NCBI RefSeq assembly: GCF_004138495.1
Contig: NZ_ML142853.1
Location: forward strand, 75,824 to 93,654
Length of the DNA stretch: 17,831 nt
Origin: Phytoactinopolyspora endophytica
GTDB taxonomy: Bacteria; Actinomycetota; Actinomycetes; Jiangellales; Jiangellaceae
Reading direction: 5' to 3'
In this document: in pieces, positions 6,636 to 14,497 of the stretch
Numbering within the stretch: position 1 is the stretch's first letter
Layout: each line of letters begins with the position of its first letter
Made by a program: the position numbers and the translations under genes
Notes under the pieces: generated by a model
Told to the model about the DNA's origin: nothing
What the model saw: the letters and a program-made list of their open reading frames with translations, nothing else
The model's database searches: none

Positions 6636-7775
6636 ATGAAGATCACCGCCCGAGAGCTCAACCGGGCGACGCTCGACCGGCAACTGCTGCTGGGGCGGGA
6701 GCCGCTCGACGTCGTTGACGCCGTTCGTCGTGTAGTCGCCTTGCAGGGGCAGCAGGCGGCCTCGCCGTATATCGCGTTGTGGAACCGGCTCTCGGCCTTC
6801 GATCCCGCCAAGCTCGACGCCGCCTTCGCCGACCGAACGCTAGTCAAAGCCACGCTGATGCGGATCACATTGCACGTCGTGCATGCCGACGATCACCGGG
6901 CCATGCACACGGCCATGCAGCCGACGTTGCGCGGAGCCAGACTCGGCGACCGTCGCTTCACCTCCAGCGGCCTGACCGTCGCCGACGCCGACGCGCTGGT
7001 GCCGGACCTGCTAGATTTCGCGGGCCAACCTCGCACAGCGGCCGAGTTCGAGGCATGGCTCGACGCCCGGCTCGGCGTCCCGACGAAAGGCGTGTGGTGG
7101 GCTCTGAGGTCGTACGCGCCGCTGCTGCACGCACCTACCGGCGCGCCCTGGTCGTTCGGCACCCGGCCGTCGTACGTCGCAGCGGGCGCGGGACCGGCAC
7201 CCACGGGAAGGGAAGCGGCTGACGAGTTCCTACCGGAACTGGTCTATCGCTACCTGGAAGGGTTCGGCCCCGCATCCGTCGCCGATGTTGCGCAGTTCGC
7301 CCTAGTCCAACGCTCACGGGCACGCGACGCGCTTCGCGCCCTCTTCGGAACTTTGGAGCAACTGGAAGGTCCCGACGGCACGGAGCTGTTCGACGTCCCC
7401 GGCGCTTCCCGACCGGCGGAGGACACACCGGCCCCTCCTCGGCTCATGGCCATGTGGGACAGCGTCCTGCTCGCCTACTTCGACCGAAGCCGCGTCATTC
7501 CGCCCGACTACCGAAAGCTGGTTATCCGGTCAAACGGGGATGTGCTGCCGGCTCTCCTCGTCGATGGCTACGTTGCCGGTGTGTGGCGCCCCGTCGAGGG
7601 AGGAGTCGAAGCCACCGCCTTCCACCCGCTGTCCGACGAAGCATGGGCGGGACTCGCCGACGAGGCCAGGGCGCTGGTGGCGTTCCTGGCCGACCGCGAA
7701 CCGCAGGTCTACCGTCGCTACGACCGCTGGTGGGCCGAACTGCCCAGCGCCGAGGTCCACGTGCTACCCGGGTAG
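6636..7775 (+). CDS. Winged-helix (HTH_42, AlkZ/YcaQ-like) DNA-binding protein, possible DNA glycosylase
   Basis: 379 residues of the HTH_42 superfamily, which includes AlkZ and YcaQ/AlkX. These glycosylases remove bulky alkylated bases and unhook interstrand crosslinks. Seen here: VVALQGQQAASPYIALWNRL at 33-52, the conserved N-terminal segment, with Q37-G38-Q39 at the place of the catalytic Q-x-Q motif of AlkZ; TLMRITLHVV at about 73-82, matching the family's MRGTLH block; and later a SPYDPLLW-type region as MAMWDSVLLAYFDRSRVIPP followed by a beta-rich C-terminus. The ATG at 6636 is preferred: an upstream GTG start at 6597 has no ribosome site, and the -10 box lies just before this ATG. No biosynthetic cluster adjoins, so a general repair role is more likely than antibiotic self-resistance. 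Activity is inferred from the family only. Confidence 0.85.
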   Translation: MKITARELNRATLDRQLLLGREPLDVVDAVRRVVALQGQQAASPYIALWNRLSAFDPAKLDAAFADRTLVKATLMRITLHVVHADDHRAMHTAMQPTLRGARLGDRRFTSSGLTVADADALVPDLLDFAGQPRTAAEFEAWLDARLGVPTKGVWWALRSYAPLLHAPTGAPWSFGTRPSYVAAGAGPAPTGREAADEFLPELVYRYLEGFGPASVADVAQFALVQRSRARDALRALFGTLEQLEGPDGTELFDVPGASRPAEDTPAPPRLMAMWDSVLLAYFDRSRVIPPDYRKLVIRSNGDVLPALLVDGYVAGVWRPVEGGVEATAFHPLSDEAWAGLADEARALVAFLADREPQVYRRYDRWWAELPSAEVHVLPG

Positions 7776-7815
7776 ATGAGCTGGGGACCGGGTCCTAGTC
7801 TCCCAGGTCGATCAC

Positions 7816-7844
7816 TTGAGCGCGCTGGGAAGCGGTGACAGTAT
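7816..7844 (+). promoter_or_regulatory. Candidate promoter of second alpha/beta hydrolase
   Basis: TTGAGC (7816-7821) and CAGTAT (7839-7844) are separated by exactly 17 nt and lie 34 nt upstream of the ATG at 7879. The -10 is weak. It is the only spaced promoter-like pair in the 103-nt gap. Confidence 0.35.
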
Positions 7845-7878
7845 GGGCCGCGGCCAAGGCGAGGCGAGGAGACAGCAG

Positions 7879-8715
7879 ATGACCGAGCAGACGAGCGCGG
7901 CACCGCAGACCAGCCCGGAGCCGGAGACGGGGTACGCGCCGGTGAACGGGCTGCGGATGTACTACGAGATCCACGGCTCAGGCGGGATACCGCTGCTCCT
8001 GCTGCACGGCGGCCTGTTCAACATCGATCTGCAGTTCGGCGAGCTCATTCCCAGCCTGGCACAGACTCGGCAGGTCATCGCCGCGGACTTCCAAGCACAC
8101 GGGCGAACCGGTGACATCGATCGCCCGCTGGGCACCGAAAACCTGGCATCTGACGTGGTGGAGCTGCTCCGGCATCTGGGTATCGCGCAGGCCGACGTGT
8201 TCGGATTCAGCGTCGGCGGCGCGGTGGCGTTGCATCTAGCGGTCAAGCACCCGGAGCTGGTCCGCAAGCTGATCGCCTCGTCCGTGTCGTTCCATCCGGA
8301 CGGGGACCGGCCAGAGAACACCGAGGCTGTCGGCGAGCTGACCGTCGACATGATCGCCGGCATGCCGATGGAGCAGGACTACCTGGCTAAGTCGCCCAAC
8401 CCGGACAAACTGCAGGATCTGCTGGACAAGCTGGGGGCATACGACAAGGGCTCCACCGGCTGGTCCGACGACGAGATCAAAGGCATCACCGCGCCGACGT
8501 TGATCACTGTGGGCGACTGCGATGCCGTAACCCTCGAACACGCCGTCCGCTTCCTGCAGCTACGCGGCGGCGACGTCAACGGCGACTTCGTCGGCGTCCC
8601 GGCCTCGCAGCTGGCAGTCTTCCCCGGCACCACACACTTCTTCGGACTCAGCCGCACCGCGCTCGTCCTTGACGTCGTGAACACATTCCTCGACGCGCCC
8701 GAGCCTGCCGCCTAA
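7879..8715 (+). CDS. Alpha/beta hydrolase
   Basis: 278 residues, soluble, with a complete catalytic triad: oxyanion turn LLLLHGGLFN (40-49), nucleophile Ser111 in GFSVGGA, acid Asp215 in VGDCDAVT and base His253 in PGTTHFFG. A cap domain lies at about 140-200. The opening segment PVNGLRMYYEIHGSG is typical of alpha/beta hydrolases annotated as esterases or haloperoxidase-like enzymes in actinomycetes. The ATG at 7879 has GAGGAG 7 nt upstream; an earlier in-frame GTG region lacks one. It follows the winged-helix gene on the same strand with its own putative promoter. It is a different subfamily from the hydrolase at 2148, not a recent duplicate. Substrate unknown. Confidence 0.92.
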   Translation: MTEQTSAAPQTSPEPETGYAPVNGLRMYYEIHGSGGIPLLLLHGGLFNIDLQFGELIPSLAQTRQVIAADFQAHGRTGDIDRPLGTENLASDVVELLRHLGIAQADVFGFSVGGAVALHLAVKHPELVRKLIASSVSFHPDGDRPENTEAVGELTVDMIAGMPMEQDYLAKSPNPDKLQDLLDKLGAYDKGSTGWSDDEIKGITAPTLITVGDCDAVTLEHAVRFLQLRGGDVNGDFVGVPASQLAVFPGTTHFFGLSRTALVLDVVNTFLDAPEPAA

Positions 8716-8762
8716 ACCGCGCAGGTCACATCACGATCCGTACGTGTGGCACGCTTCTTGGC

Positions 8763-9353
8763 ATGACTTCTCCGGAACCGAAGGCGGAACTTCAGCGATA
8801 TCTGCAGGCAGCACGTGACGCCCTGGTGTGGAAGCTCGAAGGGCTCTCCGAGTACGACGTTCGTCGCCCACTTACGCGGACCGGCACGAACCTCCTCGGA
8901 TTGGTCAAGCACGTGGCGACCACCGAGTCCGGCTATCTCGGTGACATCTTCGGACGGCCGTTCCCCGAACCGCGGCCCTGGATCGAGGAGGGCGCCGAGC
9001 CCAATGACGACATGTGGGCCACCGCCGCCGAATCACGCGAGCAGATTGTCGGCCTGTACCACCGCGTGTGGGAGCACTCGGACGCCACGATCGCCGTTCT
9101 CCCCCTCGATGCGCTTGGCAACGTGCCCTGGTGGCCGGCGGATCGCCGGGAGGCGACGCTGCACCGAATCCTGGTGCACGTGATCGCCGAGACGAATCGC
9201 CATGCCGGCCATGCCGACATCGTGCGCGAGCTGATCGACGGAGCCGCCGGGCTGCGGGAAAGCTACGACAACCTGCCGCCCGTAGACCAGAAGTGGTGGG
9301 AAGGCTACCGTGAGCGTCTCGAGCGGGTCGCGCGGGAAGCGGCCGAGTCCTGA
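8763..9353 (+). CDS. DinB family protein (DUF664-type)
   Basis: 196 residues forming the four-helix DinB fold, a family that includes metal-dependent thiol (mycothiol or bacillithiol) S-transferases. Probable metal ligands are His50 (LVKHVATTE) and His147/His150 in HVIAETNRHAGHADIVREL, the most conserved block; His139 also lies there. The middle shows PWWPADRREATLHRILVH, common in actinomycete members. The ATG at 8763 is the only reasonable start; a CACGCT box 7 nt upstream and lack of a ribosome site hint at leaderless translation. It is 47 nt after the hydrolase, so co-transcription is possible. Since actinomycetes use mycothiol, a detoxification role is a reasonable guess, but family members with this layout are mostly uncharacterised. 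Confidence 0.92.
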   Translation: MTSPEPKAELQRYLQAARDALVWKLEGLSEYDVRRPLTRTGTNLLGLVKHVATTESGYLGDIFGRPFPEPRPWIEEGAEPNDDMWATAAESREQIVGLYHRVWEHSDATIAVLPLDALGNVPWWPADRREATLHRILVHVIAETNRHAGHADIVRELIDGAAGLRESYDNLPPVDQKWWEGYRERLERVAREAAES

Positions 9354-9403
9354 GGCCCAGGCCGCGATGTCGGCTTCCGTTCGGCTCTCCTGGCTCCGAT
9401 ACC

Positions 9404-9452
9404 AGCGAACGACATTGTGGTCGTCCCGACGACCACAATGCATGCTCTTGTC
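9404..9452. repeat. 49-bp palindromic dispersed repeat, copy 2
   Basis: 46 of 49 positions match 3907-3955. Here the palindrome is perfect: CATTGTGGTCGTC, two bases, GACGACCACAATG, followed by CATGCTCTTGTC. It lies between the convergent DinB and Glu-Pro repeat genes, where it could act as a bidirectional terminator, although no T-run follows. Confidence 0.85.
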
Positions 9453-9511
9453 ACGGCGCTTGACGACCGTCCCGGGTCGTGCACACGCACTTCGACGATT
9501 GGGTCGTCTTA

Positions 9512-10618
9512 CTACAGCGAAACGTCCAGGTCCAGGCCAGGCAATTCCAGTCCGAGCCCGGGCAGCTCCAATCCTGGCAACTCCAACTCCAGCCCCAGAT
9601 CCGGTGACTCGGGTTCCGGCTCAGGCTCGGGTTCCGGTTCAGGCTCCGGCTCAGGCTCGGGTTCCGGTTCCGGCTCCGGCTCCGGTTCCGGCTCAGGCTC
9701 CGGCTCCGGTTCAGAGTCAGGCGGTTCGGGCTCGGGTTCCGGATCAGACTCTGGCGGATCTGGTGACTCGGGCGTCGGCGACTCTGGCTCCGGCCCGGGC
9801 GAGTCACCGTCGGGTTCCCGTTCCGGTGTAGCTCCCGGTCCCTCCGGCGAATTCCGCTCCCGTTCCGGTGCGTTCGCACCGGGATCCCGCGCCATCGTTT
9901 CGCCGGACTCGTCATCAGACCTGCCGTTCGACGCACCAGTGGGAACGTCCGCGGGTGTGGCGGACGACGGCTCGGCCGCTGCCGTCTCAGAGTCACCGGC
10001 CACATCCCGGGGACCGGGAGTGTCGTCCTCCGTGGGCGTGCCTTCAGGCGCGGGCGCACCTTCACCGGCGGAGGTAAGGCCAGACGCAAGCGGCGTGCGG
10101 TTCGTCTCGTGTGCGTTTCCATCAGCCTGTTCACTTCGTGAGTCTGAGGGCCACTGGCCGACGGAACCAGTTACGGCCAGCGGTAGCGCAACGACCGCGA
10201 CAAGGCCCGCGAGCTTAGACGGATTGCGTGCGAACAACCGCCGCCGGTCCCCCGAAGCTGTGCGACCTGCCTTCAAGCGCCCGTTGGCCTGGTTCCCTGG
10301 GCTCACACCGTCGCCCGCGCCATGAGACAGCATTAACGCTGGCGCCGAGACATGCGGAGTCTTCGGAGATGGCTCACGGCGTAATGCGGTAACCGTCCCA
10401 TCGGGCGCGAATCGATGTAGCGTCTGATGTCCGCTGGGATAGAGCGTGACCACGGTGATGGCACGTTCGCGGTCACGTACCCGGTCCATCAAGGCGCGGA
10501 GAGCCTCAGCGTTCGTCGCGGTCTCAACGACAGGGTCGTAACCGTCTCCGACAAAGAGCGTGACGCCGCCGTCGCCGTCAACGACGATTCTGGCGTCGGC
10601 CGCATTGTTGTCAGCCAC
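9512..10618 (-). CDS. One-pass membrane protein with Glu-Pro repeat tail, function unknown
   Basis: 368 residues in three parts. Residues 1-80 form a compact N-terminal domain ([45 protein letters not shown]). Residues about 135-153 are a single hydrophobic segment, [18 protein letters not shown], preceded by [11 protein letters not shown], so the N-terminus should be cytoplasmic and the rest outside. The outer part is acidic and Pro-rich, with 17 uninterrupted Glu-Pro pairs (about 303-336), and ends in LELPGL-type repeats. The GTG at 10618 has GGGGGG 6 nt upstream and is preferred over a TTG at 10657. The complementary Gly-Ser frame is a mirror of the repeat, and the minus strand has ordinary codon use in the N-terminal domain. 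The tail could span the cell wall. No family is recognised. Confidence 0.75.
   Translation of the reverse strand: MADNNAADARIVVDGDGGVTLFVGDGYDPVVETATNAEALRALMDRVRDRERAITVVTLYPSGHQTLHRFAPDGTVTALRREPSPKTPHVSAPALMLSHGAGDGVSPGNQANGRLKAGRTASGDRRRLFARNPSKLAGLVAVVALPLAVTGSVGQWPSDSRSEQADGNAHETNRTPLASGLTSAGEGAPAPEGTPTEDDTPGPRDVAGDSETAAAEPSSATPADVPTGASNGRSDDESGETMARDPGANAPERERNSPEGPGATPEREPDGDSPGPEPESPTPESPDPPESDPEPEPEPPDSEPEPEPEPEPEPEPEPEPEPEPEPEPEPEPEPEPESPDLGLELELPGLELPGLGLELPGLDLDVSL
9612..9713. repeat. 17 tandem GGYTCN hexamers encoding Glu-Pro
   Basis: Seventeen consecutive 6-bp units (GGTTCC, GGCTCA, GGCTCG, GGCTCC, GGTTCA) run without interruption on the plus strand. On the coding minus strand each gives GAR-CCN. 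Unit loss or gain would change tail length without breaking the frame, so strain variation is expected. A less regular stretch continues to about 9744. Confidence 0.9.
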
Positions 10619-10852
10619 AGCTGCCCCCCGGTAGCCGCCGATTATGTGTTCACGCAACCACGCGGGACGATATGCGACTTTCGTCCGCTTGTATACCCCT
10701 CAGCGCTGGCGGGCTCGGGAGCGAGGCATCGCCCCGAGCCCGGATGGCAGGAACGCCCGCCGACGCTGCACTGGGTGATCAGGTCAGCGACGGCGCTCCT
10801 CCTCCCGTCAAATCCCGACCGTTCCGGGTGGTGCATACGCGCTGTGAGCCGT

Positions 10853-11626
10853 TCAGGCGTTCTTCCAGGCTGAACGTCGGTCGACGTCGAAGCCAGCGCG
10901 GGCCAGGTTGGCTGCGCTCACGGAGTCAGGGACTACCGTCGCAGCCGCCAACGTGCAATCCGCTTCGACCGCCAGCCGGAGGCGATGCGCAAGCAAGCAT
11001 GATTGAGCCCCCTTTCCTCGATGTTCTCGCAACGTCGAAGCACCTCCCAAGACGGCCACGTCGTCATGGAAGGTCATGGCCGCTGCCGCGATCGGAATGC
11101 CGTGCTCGAAGGCCACGAATCCTCGCACTGCGCGGAGACAATGTTCAGCCTCGATGAGCGCCGATATTGCTCCGTCGGTCTCATACCCTCCGAGTAAGAC
11201 GTGGAGAAAGTCGGCTCTCTCTGCGCCGACCTCCACGACGTGCAGCCGCTCCTCCGCGACCCGTCCGGAAGGATGGTCATCAAGGCGCCGGAAGGCCAGC
11301 CCGCGATCCCTGCCTCGCGTCAAACCTGCAGCCAGCAACTGTGCTTCCGCGTCCTCGTCAAGCTCGAACGGAGCCACCAGCGTCGGCGTGACACCGTTCC
11401 AGATCGGCGCACTCGCGAGGTCGATTGCGTCCGGCACGGTACTTCGATCGGTCCCGAACACGATCGACAGGTAGCTCAAGGCTGGGTCTGTGACCATAAC
11501 CGCCTTGAGGCCGGCGTGGTCCCATGCCTGGAAGTCGCCTGGCACGCCAGCGCTCGCCGCTGCGTCGCATGCCAGGCCAAATCGGCGATGAAGCGCAGTC
11601 TCCGCTCTCCATATATCCAGCGTCAC
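10853..11626 (-). CDS. GNAT family N-acetyltransferase
   Basis: 257 residues, with the GNAT fold in the C-terminal half. The acetyl-CoA loop is STLREHRGKGAQSCLLAHR (about 203-221), fitting the R-x-x-G-x-G/A rule of motif A; the following strand ends DSVSAANLARAGF, the usual NxxAxxLYxxxGF-type end of the domain. Residues 1-110 form a second, divergent lobe (DPALSYLSIVFGTD; APIWNGVTPTLVAP) seen in two-domain GNATs. It starts at GTG 11626, with GAGGTGAG about 12 nt upstream as a weak ribosome site. It is followed by a 234-nt gap before the Glu-Pro repeat gene, so a shared transcript is unlikely. The acceptor substrate cannot be inferred. Confidence 0.9.
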   Translation of the reverse strand: MTLDIWRAETALHRRFGLACDAAASAGVPGDFQAWDHAGLKAVMVTDPALSYLSIVFGTDRSTVPDAIDLASAPIWNGVTPTLVAPFELDEDAEAQLLAAGLTRGRDRGLAFRRLDDHPSGRVAEERLHVVEVGAERADFLHVLLGGYETDGAISALIEAEHCLRAVRGFVAFEHGIPIAAAAMTFHDDVAVLGGASTLREHRGKGAQSCLLAHRLRLAVEADCTLAAATVVPDSVSAANLARAGFDVDRRSAWKNA

Positions 11627-11746
11627 AGCTCAGATGTTCTCACCTCAGCGGAGATCATGTGCATCCGCGCCGCCATCTGCGAGCACCCGCCGGCACGCGG
11701 CCAAGGAAGGCTACTTGACTGAAGCGGTGAGGACGCAGGACCTGTC

Positions 11747-12406
11747 CTAGAAGAACGCCAGGATTTCGTCAATCGCCGCGATGGAGGCGACACCCTCTGC
11801 GGGTCTCCCATCTCGACAGACAGCGCGTCCCTGGTAGCCGAGTTCAATGGCAGCCGCCACAAGCCCAGGGTCGTCGTCAACGAACAAGCACTCTGCGGGC
11901 GTCAGCCCAAGCGCCTCGCTCGCGTGCTGATACATCCGCGGGTCCGGCTTGTTACAGCCCAGCTCCGCAGAGATCGCGTACGCCTCGAAGAACGTGTGCA
12001 GGCCGAGCCCCGCATGCAACTCTCGCAAGTCCGGCCAGGCATCGGAGACGACCGCCATGCGCACACCGCGTGCTCTGAGCTCCTGAAGTGTGGGCTTGAC
12101 CTCAGGGAACGTCTCCAAGATAACGGCCGGCTCCACAGGGCGCTGCAACTCGTCCAGAAGCTCCCTCGTGGCCTCGATCCCGAGGTGGCGCAGAACCACC
12201 CGGTGGTACTGCTCATAGTCGGGTGTTTCATCTGCCTCGTCGAGGAACCGCTGCCCGGCGGCGATACCCGGCGCGAACTGTTCTGAGCTAAAGGAGGGGA
12301 CGTGCGAAAGGACGACCTGCTCGAAGTCCGCTCGGGGGTTCCACCGTCCGCCGATGGGTTGCATGAGCACGCCGCCGGAATCAAAAAGCACAGCCTTCAG
12401 AATCAT
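11747..12406 (-). CDS. HAD-IA family hydrolase (phosphatase-like)
   Basis: 219 residues with all four HAD motifs: I, VLFDSGGVL, with nucleophile Asp9 but Gly at the usual second-Asp position (11); II, MAVVSDAWP, with Ser121; III, GCNKPDPRMY, with Lys153; IV, CLFVDDDPGLV, with Asp177/Asp178. The helical cap at about 20-95 is of the C1 type, as in HAD-IA proteins. Loss of the second Asp is known in dehalogenases and in some YihX-like phosphatases, so activity is still possible. The ATG at 12406 gives the normal N-terminus; an ATG 7 codons upstream is an alternative. A 6-bp box AAGACT 7 nt before the ATG, and no ribosome site, suggest a leaderless mRNA. It is divergent from the IMPase-like gene. 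Confidence 0.92.
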   Translation of the reverse strand: MILKAVLFDSGGVLMQPIGGRWNPRADFEQVVLSHVPSFSSEQFAPGIAAGQRFLDEADETPDYEQYHRVVLRHLGIEATRELLDELQRPVEPAVILETFPEVKPTLQELRARGVRMAVVSDAWPDLRELHAGLGLHTFFEAYAISAELGCNKPDPRMYQHASEALGLTPAECLFVDDDPGLVAAAIELGYQGRAVCRDGRPAEGVASIAAIDEILAFF

Positions 12407-12543
12407 GCGGCTGAGTCTTACCCCCATGCCACAACCTTGTCGAACTGGCTCATCTGGGCAGGCGCCAAATGACAACGAGAACTCGAAATCATCCTCGATG
12501 CGCTGCTCCTTCACCCTGCAGGAACCCGTGGTCCAGTCGCTGT

Positions 12544-12549
12544 TAGGGT
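12544..12549 (+). promoter_or_regulatory. Candidate -10 box of leaderless IMPase-like gene
   Basis: TAGGGT (TANNNT) ends 6 nt before the ATG at 12556. AGGG could alternatively serve as a weak ribosome site. Confidence 0.4.
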
Positions 12550-12555
12550 CGGCGC

Positions 12556-13350
12556 ATGCTGTCCGACTCGGAGCTCGCTGTAGCCGCGGCGGAAGCGGGG
12601 GCGTCAGTGGCACGAGAACGATACGGCAAGCCCTTCGCTCGCTTCGAAAAGTTGGCGATGGACTTTGCGACCGACGTCGACCTCGCGGCCGAGAAGGCCG
12701 TCACCGCTGTGCTCCGTGTCGCGCGTCCGACCGATGGCATCGAGGGTGAAGAACTCGGAACAGTAGGAACCGAGTCGGCTGATCGTACGTGGCTGGTTGA
12801 TCCAATTTGCGGAACCCTGAACTTCGCCGCGCAGACCCCCCTCTTGGCCGTGAACGTAGCTCTCTGTACCGACGACCACGTCGCGGTGGCCGCCTCGGCC
12901 GATCCGCTCGCTGACGAGGTGTTCTGGACCGACGGACGACACGCATATGTCCGCCGGGCTGGTGCCGACGAACAGCTCACCCCGTCGCCGAGTTCGCGTC
13001 TGGTTGACGTCAATCTCGACCCGCCGTTTCCGAACGGTGATCGGTTCCGCGCGGTTCGGATGCTTGCCGACTCGGCGTTCGTCGACCGTTTCCGGCCGCG
13101 CGTCGTGTCCACGTCTTTGGCCGTCGCGTGGGTAGCGGCCGGTCGGCGCGCAGCCTATGTCACGGACGGGCATATGCGCGGCAGCGTGCATTTCTCTAGT
13201 GGCATCGCGCTGTGTGAGGCCGCCGGTTGCATCGTTACCGGCCTGCGCGGGGAAGCCGTTCATACGGGCGTCGGCGGTCTGGTTGTCGCAGCGGACGAAG
13301 AGACACACTCCGCACTCATCACGATCATCGATCAACAGTTCACGACGTAG
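12556..13350 (+). CDS. Inositol-monophosphatase-like protein with altered metal site
   Basis: 264 residues of the IMPase/FBPase/CysQ fold, normally a Mg-dependent sugar- or inositol-phosphate phosphatase. The Glu of the first metal site is kept (GIEGEELG, E65/E66). The central motif, usually DPIDGT, reads DPICGTLNF, so Asp82 stays but the next metal ligand is Cys85. The last motif, usually WDxAAG, appears as VHFSSG (211-216) with Phe in place of Asp. Two of the expected metal-binding Asp are therefore missing. I recall this DP(L/I)CGT pattern in other actinomycete proteins, so it is probably a stable subfamily rather than decay. Codon use is normal and the frame intact. It may be a non-catalytic or differently acting homologue. 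The start is supported by the TAGGGT box. Confidence 0.85.
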   Translation: MLSDSELAVAAAEAGASVARERYGKPFARFEKLAMDFATDVDLAAEKAVTAVLRVARPTDGIEGEELGTVGTESADRTWLVDPICGTLNFAAQTPLLAVNVALCTDDHVAVAASADPLADEVFWTDGRHAYVRRAGADEQLTPSPSSRLVDVNLDPPFPNGDRFRAVRMLADSAFVDRFRPRVVSTSLAVAWVAAGRRAAYVTDGHMRGSVHFSSGIALCEAAGCIVTGLRGEAVHTGVGGLVVAADEETHSALITIIDQQFTT

Positions 13351-13453
13351 CCGTAGCGGCGGGTACGTCGTTCGGGTGGGCAGCCGTCGTCGCTGGTTTG
13401 CGCCGTGGATTCCACTACCGGGGCAAGATCCGGCGCTTGGTGCCTGGCAGGAG

Positions 13454-13840
13454 CTAGGAGCCGCTGCCGTAGGGGCGGGTGATGATCTCCAGATTGTGAC
13501 CGTTGAGGTCCTCGAAGTACGCGCCCCGGCCGCCGTCGTTGTGGTTGATCTGGCCGGGTCTCTGGTGGCCCGGATCGGCGTAGTAGGTGATGCCCGACTG
13601 CTGGATCCGCCCGAAGATCTCGTCGAACTCCGCTTCGGACACGAGAAACGCATAATGCTGCGAGGTGATCTCGTCGTCGTCGCTGTCCATGAAATCCAAC
13701 GTGACGCCGTTGCTGACCTCCACCGGCAGGAACGGCCCGAGCGGCGGCCCGACCTCCAGGCCAAGGACGCCGGCCACGAACTCGGCGGCCTGCCTCTTGT
13801 CTCGCGCATGCACAATCGTGTGGTTGAGCTCGATGGACAT
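13454..13840 (-). CDS. VOC family protein (glyoxalase/bleomycin-resistance fold)
   Basis: 128 residues, one VOC module pair. Likely metal ligands are His7 (LNHTIVHARD), His62 (SQHYAFLV) and Glu118 (GHNLEIITRPYG), the usual H-H-E pattern. YFEDLNGHNLEII is the classic closing block of ring-cleaving dioxygenase and glyoxalase relatives. The ATG at 13840 has GGAGGAG 7 nt upstream, one of the best ribosome sites in the window, and is chosen over the adjoining TTG. It is convergent with the IMPase-like gene across a 103-nt gap with no clear terminator. No substrate can be given; many such genes in actinomycetes are uncharacterised. Confidence 0.92.
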   Translation of the reverse strand: MSIELNHTIVHARDKRQAAEFVAGVLGLEVGPPLGPFLPVEVSNGVTLDFMDSDDDEITSQHYAFLVSEAEFDEIFGRIQQSGITYYADPGHQRPGQINHNDGGRGAYFEDLNGHNLEIITRPYGSGS

Positions 13841-13953
13841 CAAAGCACTCCTCCAGGGTCCTAGGCCTGACCAGTTCCGGTGTCCATGTCTGACAACCTA
13901 CGCGGAGCGGCGCTCGCGGGAAACGGTCGAAGTGCGAACATTTCGATCCGCGG

Positions 13954-14382
13954 CTATGGACGAGGCGGATGGGCCTTGAGCCACGCATCGCCTCTGCGTT
14001 TCGACGCACGCGACAACCAGGCGTCCTGCACATGTTCTGCGACCTCTTCTCGCGTCAGCTCAGCGACACGATTGGCGCGTAGCAGCACGGACTTGTGACC
14101 GTCGAAGTGCGACGTGGTGAAGAACGGCGTCGTCTCGTCCTGGACCAGCGCCTGTTTGTCCGCCTCGGACGCCACCCAGAAGACGATCACATCGGTGTAG
14201 CGCTCCCCTGTCTCCGAATCGACTGCGTCCGGCCGCGGATTGCGGAAGAAGATGAACGACTTGCCGCCCACCTGGTACACGGGGTTGTCACTGGTCACGT
14301 ACTCGACGGTGACGTGCGGCATGGCTAGGGCCAGCTCGTGGACGTCCTCGACCCGAGCAGGCCGGCTCCCGTCATACGACAT
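13954..14382 (-). CDS. YjbR/MmcQ family protein
   Basis: 142 residues matching the YjbR/MmcQ fold (DUF419), small proteins annotated as DNA-binding on structural grounds. Seen here: VEDVHELALAMPHVTVEY at the N-terminus, VYQVGGKSFIFFRNPRPDA in the beta core, TSHFDGHKSVLLRANR, and a C-terminal helix ending LSRASKRRGDAWLKAHP. The start is the ATG at 14382. A GAGG lies only two nt upstream, too close for a ribosome site, but TACGCT lies 6 nt before the ATG, consistent with leaderless translation. It is divergent from the globin gene (115-nt gap). The cellular role of the family is not established. Confidence 0.92.
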   Translation of the reverse strand: MSYDGSRPARVEDVHELALAMPHVTVEYVTSDNPVYQVGGKSFIFFRNPRPDAVDSETGERYTDVIVFWVASEADKQALVQDETTPFFTTSHFDGHKSVLLRANRVAELTREEVAEHVQDAWLSRASKRRGDAWLKAHPPRP

Positions 14383-14388
14383 GACCTC

Positions 14389-14394
14389 AGCGTA
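14389..14394 (-). promoter_or_regulatory. Candidate -10 box of leaderless YjbR gene
   Basis: TACGCT (TANNNT) on the minus strand lies 6 nt before the ATG at 14382. Confidence 0.4.
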
Positions 14395-14497
14395 CGACTG
14401 GGGTCTTGCCGATGGATGTTCTGCGCTCGGAACGACTTCGCGGGACATCTCGCACATGGGGCTAGTGCCAACCGACTCCGTGTGCGACGCTCGCAGC

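Noticed and set aside
9417..10325. Plus-strand Gly-Ser repeat protein of about 300 residues
   Set aside because: It is the mirror of the Glu-Pro repeat. The minus strand has a plausible start with a ribosome site, a folded-looking N-terminal domain and a membrane segment; the plus frame starts inside the 49-bp repeat.
12604..13815. Minus-strand frame of 403 codons across the IMPase-like and VOC genes
   Set aside because: Low-complexity Arg/Ser/Thr-rich shadow; both overlapped genes have clear family motifs.
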